Shown here one piece after another: positions 12,401 through 21,243 of a stretch of 64,000 nucleotides of DNA. Both the position numbers and the translations under genes were made by a program. The DNA comes from Leuctra nigra. Its lineage: Eukaryota; Arthropoda; Insecta; Plecoptera; Leuctridae. Under the pieces are notes generated by a model, which ran no database searches, was not told the origin of the DNA, and saw only the letters and a program-made list of their open reading frames with translations. The stretch is from assembly GCA_934045905.1 (NCBI GenBank), contig OW203765.1, positions 29,979,997-30,043,996 on the forward strand. The letters are read 5' to 3'. The number at the start of each line of letters is the position of its first letter. The first letter of the stretch is position 1.

Positions 12401-15400
12401 TACTGAAGACTCGTACAAAACCTTATTTTATTAACAATTACATTGGTAAAAGATACTGATAAATATCGATTAAAAACTCTTCAAGGTCAAACTCACTATA
12501 CTCAGCCGTCTTAACTAAAAATGAGATTACTCATGCCACTACTAATCTTTTTTCAGTTACGAAAGGTACGAGAAATATTGGATGGATTGAAGCTTTGGAA
12601 AGTGTGAGGCAGAGCTTTGCTACGCCTGATAGATTCAAGGCCAGTGTTGGAGACAACGCAGCTGCGCCTGGTAGATCCAAGGCCAGGGTTGAAGACGATG
12701 CAGCTACGCCTGATAGATTCAAGGCCAGTGTTGGAGACAACGCAGCTGCGCCTGGTAGATCCAAGGCCAGGGTTGAAGACGATGCAGCTGCGCCTGGTAG
12801 ATTCAAGGCCAGGGTTGAAGACGATGCAGCTGCGCCTGATAGATTCAAGGCCAGTGTTGGAGACAACGCAGATGCGCCTGGTAGATCCAAGGCCAGGGTT
12901 GAAGACAACGCAGCTGCGCCTGGTAGATCCAAGGCCAGGGTTGAAGACGATGCAGCTGCGCCTGGTAGATTCAAGGCCAGGGTTGAAGACGATGCAGATG
13001 CGCCTGATAGATTCAAGGCCAGTGTTGGAGACAACGCAGCTGCGCCTGGTAGATCCAAGGCCAGGGTTGAAGACAATGCAGCTGCGCCTGGTAGATTCAA
13101 GGCCAGGGTTGAAGACAATGCAGCTGCGCCTGGTAGATTCAAGGCCAGTGTTGGAGACAACGCAGCTGCGCCTGGTAGATCCAAGGCCAGGGTTGAAGAC
13201 GATGCAGCTGCGCCTGGTAGATTCAAGGCCAGGGTTGAAGACGATGCAGCTCCGCCTGGTAGATTCAAGGCCAGGGTTGAAGACAATGCAGCTGCGCCTG
13301 GTAGATTCAAGGGCAGAGTTGAAGACAATGCTGCTGCGCCTGGTAGATTCAAGGCCAGGGTTGAAGACAATGCAGCTGCGCCTGGTAGATTCAAGGCCAG
13401 GGTTGAAGACAATGCAGCTGCGCCTGCAATTAATGCTGAGATGGATCTGTGTCTCAAGAACTGTATCAGTATTCACCAGGATCTCTTGAGGTAGGATTAT
13501 TTTACTTAATTGAGCGAGCGAAGCGAGCGACTCCATTTGGCTCTTTTAGCACGGACCTCTGTTTTTTTTTTGTTTTTTTTTTGTTTTTGTTTTTGTATGC
13601 TAAAGGAAGCAATAGAAGTCGCACCGTTTCACCGATCGACCTGAAATTTTGCACACATGTAAAGACAACCTTCTCTGTTTGCAGACCCAATTTTTTTTTG
13701 AAATCCATCCATTGGTTCATTGTTAAAATAAGTATCTCCTGATAGTCTAAAAAATGAAAATGGTCTTCGAGAAATGTGATCAAACTCATATTTAGCATGG
13801 TCAGTAAGACCAACAATGTCACTTATTTTACAAATTTTCAGCCGAATCTGTCAAGAAAGTATGCACTTATTGACATTTTTAATAGCTGTCAGAAATGAAA
13901 CATTGAAAATGAATGTCTTTCCAATGCAACTGAATCTGATTTGCTTTAGGTACAAGAGTGTTTTGATGGTATGTACACTTTTTTAGTGAAAAGCAGATAT
14001 TTTTATGTTTATTGAGTTGATCAAATTTGAATAATTCAATTTGGATCATAGTTTCCAACAAATCATTTCGAGTTTTTAAGGACCTTGATTGTCTTTTCGT
14101 CAATTCGTAGTTCTGATGGCCGTGCCTCCCGTGTTTCTACTTGGCTGATTTTGCATCCAGGAGGGATTAGAAACATAAGCTCACATTTCAATAATATCAT
14201 TGAGTGGCGTTTGTTCTCTTCTAGCGTTCACACGTCATTCCAAATCTCTCCTGCATTTTGCTTCTTTTCGTTGATAATTTTGGCAATTTGGTGTACTTTG
14301 TGAAGGTATTAGTAAAATTGAATCGCTTTTAAAGCATAGATATTAGGTATCTACAGTTTTTGTCCAGGGGATTGATTATTTCAAATTATTTTCTTCTTGG
14401 AAACGTTGGATTTATTCCGTTTCTGAGCTTCTGTCTAGCCTGACATTTCCTTGAAGGTTGCTATTTTTTTTTTGAAAGTTTTGATTCATTCAGTTCAAAA
14501 CATTACGTTGTCTTATTTTAATTGTGGAACGTTGGATTCATTCCGTTTCTAAACTAGGTAGTTACTATTTTACCTGATCCGTTTTTTTGTGTGGAACTTT
14601 GATTCCTTTCGCTTATTAGTTGAAAGGTGTTTACTTTATTTTCATATTTGCGAAGTTTTGTTCAAGATTCATTTCGTAACATTACGACATTGAATACATT
14701 ACGTCTTTGAGCACACATTTCGTGCATTTCAAACATTGATCACACAAATATTATTGTACTTTAATTAGGTAGGTACTCTACTTCTTACTTTTTCATTACC
14801 TATCTTATCCCTATTTAAACATGCCGAAAAATGGAAAGACTTCTGCTAGAATGAAAGCCATAAAGGCGAAAAAGCGTCTGCGTGAAATTGAAGATCAAGA
14901 AACTGACGAAGCTAAATCTAAAAGGTTGAAACAAAATGTCGTTAATAATAAAGCATCAAGGAGCAAAGAGACCCCCGACCAGACTGCTGCAAGGAGATAC
15001 TCAAACAATCAACGGAATACCCGCTCTCGTGCAGCGGGTATTGCCGATTGACCGACCAACTAAAAACTTCGCATGGTAATTGGTAGCAACATTTAAGGTA
15101 TTTTTGCCAATTTTCAGTCTAATTTGTAGTTATTTTCAAAAGTTTTTGTAATTTTAGGGACATTTTGTGTGTTGGCTGTCAAATTCACGGCGACTTCGAA
15201 TCTTCAGTTCAAGGCAAGGTAGTTAGAGCAGAAAGTTTCAAACGAAATGAAACTAATAATGACCGTTTAACAGATTGATCTGATATTGTGTCCACAGTAA
15301 TATCATATCATATGAGTGGTCCCAGGTATATTGTTTGAAGGATATCATGTGATTTTTGAAACTTAACCAGGAACCGTTCAATCAAAGGTTTAATCGATCA

Positions 15401-18400
15401 ACTTAAAACTTAGCAAGGTTATTGGGACCAATATTTTTGGAAATTTTGGAGATATTTATTTAAGTCTGTGACGAAATTCAAGAATTATTGGCTTTTAATG
15501 ACATTTTCGATAGACATAATTTCGGTTCGAGGTGTTGCGTGTATCCGTGCTCGCTCATCAACGCGTTACTCAGAGCGTTTTCCTAGTAATATTTCAGAGG
15601 TTGGTACCCTTATGATGTTACTGCTTCACCTTACCTCCACTCCACTGTCATCTATCAGGCAATAATAGCCATGGTTTTGATGCCGACGATTGCTGCTATT
15701 GTTTCTTTCAATGTCGCTCTACTCATGTACACGAAGATGCAGTTCTGTTTCCTCCAAGACAAGCTGCGCAGAACTCAACCTCATGAATCTGATTTGCGCA
15801 GGACGTCACAAGGACCGTCGAACACTACTCACATTGGTAAGAATAAGTTCAACACTTAAGACGCAGCTCCAATTCAATGTTTCTCCAAAAGAGCTCAAAG
15901 AGCAGTACTACTTCATTTTTATCTCTCCAAAAGTGAAAAACGCAAAATCTAGAAAATTTATTTCGGGCTTCTGCTTCTAGGGTACACAACTTTTGAGGAG
16001 CAAAAAAATTTTGATGTTTAATTTAATGAAAACCTCCTTCTCAAAAGAGTCTAATGTTATTATTTATTGATCACTCAATTAAAAAATATTTACATTATAT
16101 TTGTTATCAAGGAAATGTTTAGCCAAACTTACTCAAATGAGTCGGAATTTGTAAAAATAAAGTTTGCACATTTAAAAAAAAATGATTCACACATGACACA
16201 CAAAATACCATATCAGAATTATAAATGCCATAAGAGAAAATAGCAAATCATAACAAACAGTATTAAAAGGTTTAAATCACTTCCAGTATAATGTTTATCT
16301 TTATTTTAACCTGTACCTATTGTTATTTTATTTCATACATTCATATACATATACATACATAGTACATACACATGTGTTATTAACTGCGGTATGGGGAATA
16401 TAGAGAAGCCCGGTTGAAACTTGTGCCCACTGTCCAGTGACAAAATGGCACTGCCAAAAGGTTTGATATGGGCATAGACATATTATAAGGAATGTGATTA
16501 TGTACAATAAATGGGATCAATATTAGTCATTGTCCTCTAAGGCGAGATATTCCTACATTTAAATTCTTTTTTATTCATTATGAAGGAACGAGAAACGATG
16601 GATGGATTGAAGCATTAGAACATGTGAGTCAAAGCTTTGGTGCACCTGGTAGTTCCGAGGTCATGATTGGGGAAGAGGCAGCTGCGCCTGGTAGCTCCAA
16701 GCATGTGATTGGAGAAAAGGCAACTGCGCCTGGTAGCTCCACGGTCGTGATTGGAAAAAAGGCAGCTGCGCTTGGTAGCTCCAAGGTCGTGATTGGAGAA
16801 AAGGCAACTGTGTCTGCTAGCTCCAAGGATGTGATTGGAGAAAAGGCAACTGCGCTTGGTAGCTCCAAGGTCGTGATTGGAGAAAAGGCAACTGCGTCTG
16901 CTAGCTCCAAGGATGTGATTGGAGAAAAGGCAACTGCGCTTGGTAGCTCCAAGGATGTGATTGGAGAAAAGGCAGCTGCGCCTGGTAGCTCCAAGGATGT
17001 GATTGGAGAAAAGGCAGCTGCGCTTGGTAGCTCCAAGGATGTGATTGGAGAAAAGGCAGCTGCGCCTGGTACCACCAAGGATGTGATTCTAGAAAAGACA
17101 GCTGCACATGCATTACATGCAGAGATGCTTCTAAACAACTGCGTCAGAAACCACCAGGAACTCTTGAGGTAACCTATGATTGTACCAACGTTCCTTCTAT
17201 TAGGAATTTAATATAATTATAATCGCATGCTGTCTATTTGGTGGGAATGTGTGAATAGTAAATGCGTGCAAACAATTAATAATCTACATGCCTTGTTTTT
17301 AATATTATCACATTGTTATTCTGGTTTCAGTATTTGCTCGGAAATGAATGTCATCTCATCTAAAGTGTTCCTTGGAGCGTTTTTCGCATGTTTGATCCCT
17401 GATGTCATTATTATTGTATTCTGCACTCTGGTGAGTTATGTTTGAATAAAAGTTCCCCAGAAATATATCATGTTTATGTTTGCTAATTGCATTTATGAAC
17501 GATTAGGTTTGTGATATAAGAGTACATACTCTACTGAAAAATCGGTTTGATTTGTTAATACTAGGGTCTCTTTTTGTTGAAATATAATATGTTATCTCTA
17601 TAAAAAAACCTTTCGTGTAAAAATATCAGCCAAAAGTCGCTTCAACTAAAATTTTTGTATTTTTTTGCCCTATTAATATTAAAAAATTGGTTTAGTCAAC
17701 CTTTATTTTAAAAATAAATAATTAAAGAAGTATAAGAAGTATAACCCAGACATCAAATGGTAGTAAGAATCATGTCCAATTTACAGGTTGGTGCGCTAAA
17801 CAGAATAGCATCAATTGTTGCAAGTGGAGCGATTTGCACGCAATTGAGCACCTTGATGTTTTGCTATCTTTGTGATGAAATTACTGAACAGGTATTTAAG
17901 ATCAGTCTCGAACTTCTTACCACCAGACACAATATTAACTCTGCTGCCATTTTGTTGTTTTAGAGTGGCCTGGTAGGAGAAGCGGCATACTCTTGTGATT
18001 GGCTGGAAGCTTCCGACAAATTCAAAAAGTCACTTCGAATCATTATTTCGAGGGCGAATCAGCCGTTTATATTCAAAGTGGAAGGGACTTTACCGGTGAC
18101 CTTGAAAACATTTGACAGTGTGAGTTCATCATTCAAATATAGTAGCGAAAAAAAGTAATGACAGTTTGTATCCCACACTCATTATAACTGTACCTCAGAC
18201 GTAGAAGGGAGGAAGTTCATTTTTCTCGATTTTGCGTTGCACACTTTTGGAATGGTGTATGCTAATCAAATCCCATGATAACTATTTGACTGATGCCAAC
18301 AAATACAGTTATGAAGTATTCTCCTACACAATGACTTGTGTCAAAATTACACGATTATTCTCATACAAAATGACTAAAAAAAATAGTGTCACTTTATGAT

Positions 18401-18564
18401 TGTATGAAAACACTGGTTTTTGATCATACCTCAAGCGTCATTGAAATCTTCTACCTCTGAAGTAGGTACATAGTTATTCCAATGAATTTGTATTTGTGTT
18501 TCAGTTGGCCCAGACTACGTACTCGTACTGTACCGTTCTTCTTACTCTAGCACGTCCAGGGTAA
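9452..18564 (+). CDS. odorant receptor OR-A (7tm_6), with duplicated exon 3-4 cassette
   Basis: Exons: 1, 9452-9545; 2, 10242-10662; 3a, 11898-12136; 4a, 12566-13490; 3b, 15598-15836; 4b, 16586-17168; 5, 17331-17430; 6, 17787-17891; 7, 17964-18119; 8, 18505-18564 (TAA). Splicing through 3a-4a predicts 699 aa, through 3b-4b 585 aa; all exons together would stay in frame (973 aa) but would give two TM4 segments. TM1 and TM2-TM3 are in exon 2, TM4 in exon 3, TM5 in exon 5, TM6 in exon 6 and TM7 in exon 8. Family signatures: SGLVGEAAYSCDW in exon 7 and TTYSYCTVLL in TM7. These receptors form ligand-gated cation channels with Orco in olfactory neuron dendrites. Exon 4 carries the 42-bp coding repeat. 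Odd points: the exon 1 donor is GTTGGT where the paralogues have GTAAGT; exon 4a could instead start at 12557 (better TTTTCAG acceptor, three extra codons, same frame). The gene may be a functional alternative-splice locus or a chimera of two paralogues. Confidence 0.8.
9566..10141. mobile_element. two truncated Helitron copies, tail to tail (large inverted repeat)
   Basis: 9566-~9870 (plus) and 10141-~9880 (minus) are copies of the same family paragraph (ttttggctcttttgg, cgatctgaaattttgcacac, tctcctgataggctgaaaaa). Both lack the CTAG end and meet in the middle, giving a palindrome with arms of roughly 260-290 bp inside OR-A intron 1. The right arm runs to within about 100 bp of exon 2. Confidence 0.75.
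10663..11440 (+). other. OR-A intron 2, left part, no gene
   Basis: AT-rich intron. No conserved element was recognised before the foldback at 11441. Confidence 0.5.
11441..11834. mobile_element. foldback MITE upstream of exon 3a
   Basis: Almost fully palindromic element of about 390 bp with arms of about 185 bp. Left arm key text: aagacggctgggtatagtga ... ggctttgtacgcgtattcag ... catctgttggac. The right arm is its reverse complement. CTATTA occurs on both sides (…CCCTATTAAG / CCCTATTAAAG), a possible target duplication. It ends 63 bp before exon 3a. Confidence 0.85.
12194..12512. mobile_element. foldback MITE downstream of exon 3a (same family)
   Basis: A second, more diverged copy of the element at 11441-11834: AGACGGC terminus, tttgtacgagtcttta, and the reverse complement ending CTCAGCCGTCTT. 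It lies 57 bp after the exon 3a donor. Exon 3a is therefore bracketed by two palindromic copies of one element. Confidence 0.8.
12628..13425 (+). repeat. coding minisatellite in OR-A exon 4a: 19 x 42 bp
   Basis: Nineteen in-frame 14-residue units of exactly 42 bp, with no length variants. Three types: DRFKASVGDNAAAP, GRSKARVEDDAAAP and GRFKARVEDNAAAP. DRF units are usually followed by GRS units, giving a partial 84- or 126-bp higher-order order; the last units are all GRF. Because 42 is a multiple of three, most frames on both strands stay open, which produces spurious antisense frames. Unique exon sequence flanks the array: GTRNIGWIEALESV before it and NCISIHQDLLR after it, both conserved with the other exon 4 copies. 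It lies in the cytoplasmic TM4-TM5 loop. Confidence 0.95.
13513..15586 (+). mobile_element. Helitron, ~2.1 kb, ending 11 bp before exon 3b
   Basis: It starts at about TGAGCGAGCGAAGCGAGCGA (22 bp after the exon 4a donor) and carries the family paragraph (cgacctgaaattttgcacac). It includes a small STPR-repeat frame at 14821-15051 and ends with hairpin AACGC...GCGTT + TTTTCCTAG|T. The interior (15045-15180) also matches the minus-strand copy at 21702-22712. No Rep or helicase frame remains, so it cannot move on its own. Confidence 0.75.
14821..15051 (+). CDS. small basic protein with two STPR-like 23-residue repeats, inside the Helitron
   Basis: 76 codons, MPKNGKTSARMKAIKAKKRL at the start. From residue ~21 there are two consecutive 23-residue units that align without gaps (REIEDQETDEAKSKRL..., KASRSKETPDQTAARR...) with E7, T8 and R15 shared. 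This 23-residue period is that of the STPR motif, known from the DNA-binding FMBP-1 protein and found at the N-terminus of some arthropod Helitron proteins (established knowledge, recalled). Here it is short and ends in TGA with no helicase after it, so it is probably a truncated relic. It could be expressed as a small DNA-binding protein, but nothing shows that. Confidence 0.45.
   Translation: MPKNGKTSARMKAIKAKKRLREIEDQETDEAKSKRLKQNVVNNKASRSKETPDQTAARRYSNNQRNTRSRAAGIAD
15598..17168 (+). other. second exon 3 + exon 4 cassette (3b/4b) of OR-A
   Basis: Exon 3b (15598-15836, 239 bp, the same length as 3a and the OR-B/OR-C exons) encodes GWYPYDVTASPYLHSTVIYQ onward, with TM4 intact and donor GTAAGA. 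Exon 4b (16586-17168) has acceptor ATGAAG and donor GTAACC. Exon 2 and exon 4 both end in phase 2, and exon 3 always starts in that phase. So 2-3a, 2-3b, 4a-3b, 4a-5 and 4b-5 are all legal joins. The 3b/4b pair resembles OR-B and OR-C more than 3a/4a does. For a seven-TM product only one cassette can be used. The intron 15837-16585 is homologous to OR-B/OR-C intron 3. Confidence 0.8.
16648..17109 (+). repeat. coding minisatellite in OR-A exon 4b: 11 x 42 bp
   Basis: Eleven in-frame 14-residue units of the type GSSKDVIGEKAAAP, with variants GSSKVVIGEKATAL and ASSKDVIGEKATAL alternating in the middle. The exon then runs ALHAEMLLNNCVRNHQELLR into the splice donor. The unit is plainly related to the exon 4a unit (same 42-bp length, shared gcagctgcgcctggtag) but the two arrays share no identical unit: each is homogeneous internally. 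Charge within a unit balances (K, D, E, K). Confidence 0.95.
18189..18470. mobile_element. MITE in OR-A intron 7
   Basis: Terminal inverted repeats of the type TGTACCTCAGAGGTAGAAG. The same element lies at the same place in OR-B (27871-28149) and OR-C (41539-41810), so insertion came before the gene duplications. Further copies of the family are at 60258-60438 and 60518-60786. Confidence 0.75.
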
Positions 18565-18638
18565 TATCACTGCTTCTTACTCTGGACGATTGGAACGATT
18601 GGAAAATGGTTGCTGTTTTAATCTATTGAATTTTCAAC

Positions 18639-18644
18639 AATAAA
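18639..18644 (+). terminator. poly-A signal AATAAA of OR-A
   Basis: AATAAA lies 75 bp after the OR-A stop. The equivalent signal of the duplicated unit is at 29721-29726 behind OR-B, about 1.5 kb from its stop because of insertions. Confidence 0.6.
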
Positions 18645-19275
18645 ATATATAAAACAAAATTCCTTGTCCTTTTTGGATTATGTTATGTTTGCTCTAGAAC
18701 CATCCTTGTTTTGCACTGGGCTAGTACTTTTTCCCGCACTAATGCAGAGCATGACGACATAGGGTATTCTTTGGACTCATTCAGAGCAAGCCATTTGTTT
18801 GTTGGCCATTTTGTTGGCACGTTGACAGGTCAGATTTCTTACTTTATTGAGGTAAATAGATGTATTTTTGTAATGTGAGTGATTCCTCTCCTTGGAGCCT
18901 ATACAATGTCCCAGGTACCTATTTACTTTAAAATATGGTAAAAAAAGCAGAGAATCACGTACCTATTCTGCGTGCCATCAAAATGGTAGCAGTCAACAAT
19001 GAGGTGACAGCACGTGCAAATTATGAATATATTAACAAACAATTCAATACACATACCTATACATAGATAATATAAAGAAAACCAGGGCTACCAGGAATAT
19101 CGTAGCAGGAATATATATATATATATATATATATATGTTTAATTTCGTATTTTCACGAACATATGAGTTCGTATGTGTCCCTGAAGATGGTGGATGTAAT
19201 TCTACCGAAACGTTGGATAAATAAAGATTGTCCAAGAGAGAAAAGAGCACGAACTGATTCCCGAAAGAATAATAT

Positions 19276-19316
<41 letters not shown>

Positions 19317-20244
19317 CGAGTGATTTACAGCCGTGGCCGTGTCTCGCATCCTAGACGCCAGGAATCCTTGTCCCTCCATTCGTCCTCTTCCAGTTGATGA
19401 CTTTCCATAGCCTCCTTAACCTCGGAGTGCCATTCCTTGGCCGGACGCCCTCTAAACCGCCGTCCAGGTGGCACCCACTCCCACATCCTCTGTGGCCACC
19501 TGTTCGCGTCCACCCTTCTCATATGCCCGTACCACTTTAACCTTCATTCTTCAATCTCTTGTACCACCGTGTCTTTCTTCTCCATCCTTTCTCTAATTTC
19601 CTCATTACGTATGTGCTGTAGCCGTGATACTCCACAGCTCCTCCGCAGAAAATCCATCTCCGTTGCAAGAAGTCTTTCTTTATTTCTCTTTGTCAACTCC
19701 CATGCTTCGGATCCATAAGTGAGAAGACTCCTCACTACTGCGTTATATATATTTTTTTTTGTTTTTTTATGTAGCTGCTCGGACCACAGCAAAGAATTTA
19801 ACTTCTGAGTTGCCTGCTTTGCTTGCGCTATCCGATTGTCAATTTCTCTCCTGCTGCTTCCATCCTCCCCTATAATGACCCCCAAGTACTTATACTCCCT
19901 GCAAGACTTCACCACTTTACCGTTAACATCAAGATCACATCCCTTCCCTCCGACTACCAAATACTTCGTAGCAGGAATACCACATGTTAATCCGAGCCAT
20001 GTGTTAGTATCTTCACACCAACACACGCGTATCATAGCAGTGAAACAACTCAGTAAAAAGCATTTGAAATATTACGTTTGTCAATAAAAAATCACCATTT
20101 GACATATACAATACATTTTCCATACGTTTATGTATCCCACTATTAAAACTGAAGGGATAACTCATAAGTGTACATACATGTAAATGTAGATTTCTTATTC
20201 ATTAAAAACCTTAAGATTCCTCACAAGTATTTTACTTATACTTA
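18645..20244. other. OR-A/OR-B spacer, duplicated unit
   Basis: 18660-19090 and 19980-20250 match 29735-30010 and 31270-31680 between OR-B and OR-C (for example ccattttgttggcacgttga, aaccagggctaccaggaat). The difference is the LINE insertion here and other insertions there. No gene. Confidence 0.7.
19098..19979 (-). mobile_element. 5'-truncated LINE 3' end with (AT)n tail
   Basis: Minus-strand frames 20035-19544 and 19522-19325 encode the C-terminal part of a non-LTR reverse transcriptase: KYLVVGG, YKYLGVIIGEDGSS, IAQAKQATQKLNSLLWS, LTYGSEAWELTKRNKERLLA, EMDFLRRSCGVSRLQHIR, then after a frame break RRVDANRWPQRMWEW and PGRRFRGRPAKEW. The catalytic YxDD part is missing. AT microsatellites at 19108-19136 and 19280-19314 lie at its 3' side. 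The matching spacer at about 31404-31410 lacks the insert (ccaggaat + accacatg joined). TCGTAGCAGGAAT is repeated at both ends, a possible target duplication. Confidence 0.8.
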
Positions 20245-20759
20245 GGCACCGACTGTGCGTTCAAACCCCAGCCACGAGTGAAAGAAATAAGCAACATTTG
20301 TGGGAGATGATCTTCAACTGTTTTATTTCTCATAGGCCGTGACCTAGCAACCGATCAAAGATAACAAATATACTCAAAATAGTTCCGAATAGACAACATT
20401 AAAAATTATATATAGTTAGCTCTGCTTTTCAAAAAAATTCAAATGCAGTACTATGATCCTAATATCGATTTATGTTATTCAACAATGGATAATAACATAA
20501 ATAGACATTAGGATCACGAAACTGAATGTAAATTTTTTTGAAAAGCAGAGCGAACTAGATAAATTTTAATGTTGTCTATTAGAACCAAGGCTCTCAAATT
20601 ATTATTGTGATCAGATTCAGTGAAATTGTGTACACTTTATCATTATTTTGATTGCGAATAAACTTTTGATAAACTTTTGTTCATTTTAAGAAGTGATAAA
20701 TGCGTAATATGTGCAGCAACATAACGTGTAACTGCAGCGGTTTTGACGCCTTGCTAAAG
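20245..20759 (+). promoter_or_regulatory. OR-B promoter region and inferred non-coding 5' exon
   Basis: Conserved with 31677-32157 (OR-C) and 44690-45154 (orphan). Landmarks: gtgacctagcaaccgatca, then actgcagcgg, and a conserved splice donor AAAG|GTAAGCTTCC at 20759/20760. A TATTTCAG acceptor at 21049, conserved at 32466, would join it to the exon holding the start codon (21050-21337). No TATA box was seen. An upstream leader exon is inferred from conservation of both splice signals. Confidence 0.5.
20395..20576. mobile_element. foldback element upstream of OR-B
   Basis: Palindrome of about 180 bp: gttagctctgcttttcaaaa ... centre near 20480 ... ttttgaaaagcagagcgaac. The equivalent copy upstream of OR-C is at 31828-32006; the orphan unit at 44.9 kb lacks it, which gives an order of events. 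Confidence 0.75.
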
Positions 20760-21243
20760 GTAAGCTTCCTTCCCTCAGCCCAGGCGGCTCTGTATGTACT
20801 TTTCGCAGCGCACTCTGTAATCTAAACACGCTGCCTATAACCAAGTAAAATAGTTTATAAGCATTTTTACCAATTTTGTGGCTTTTTTGAATCTTGATTA
20901 AATTAAGAATTTTCTTTTAAAATAACTACTGCTGTATTATTAAATCAAAGAGATCAGTACAAATGATCACGGTTGTTTGATTGCAATAATGTAACGACAC
21001 TACATTATGAAATACAAAATGGTTTAAATATTTATTACGTATATTTCAGAAAGCGAATCAGCTATTGTTTGAAACTAGCAATAATATACAATAACAATTA
21101 CAAACTCCAAACAAAGTTGGGTTGTCTCTGTGACCGAATCATTGCGTGCTCACTTGAATGTCACAACAAACCGCTTGAAGCCCTGATCAGACGTGGGGAA
21201 GCCCCGGAGAAGATGTGACTACGTGCAATCTGCATTCTACAAC

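Noticed and set aside
12628..13425. CRISPR-like array
   Set aside because: Direct repeats with no unique spacers, coding and in a eukaryotic gene.
12531..13536. Long open frames on the minus strand and in the second plus frame over the 42-bp array (up to 327 codons)
   Set aside because: Repeat length divisible by three keeps all frames open; only the plus frame with conserved exon ends and splice phases is supported. The same applies to 16629-17138 and 39285-39962.
19044..19379. Frames with IYIYIYIYI runs
   Set aside because: Translations of the (AT)n microsatellites beside the LINE.
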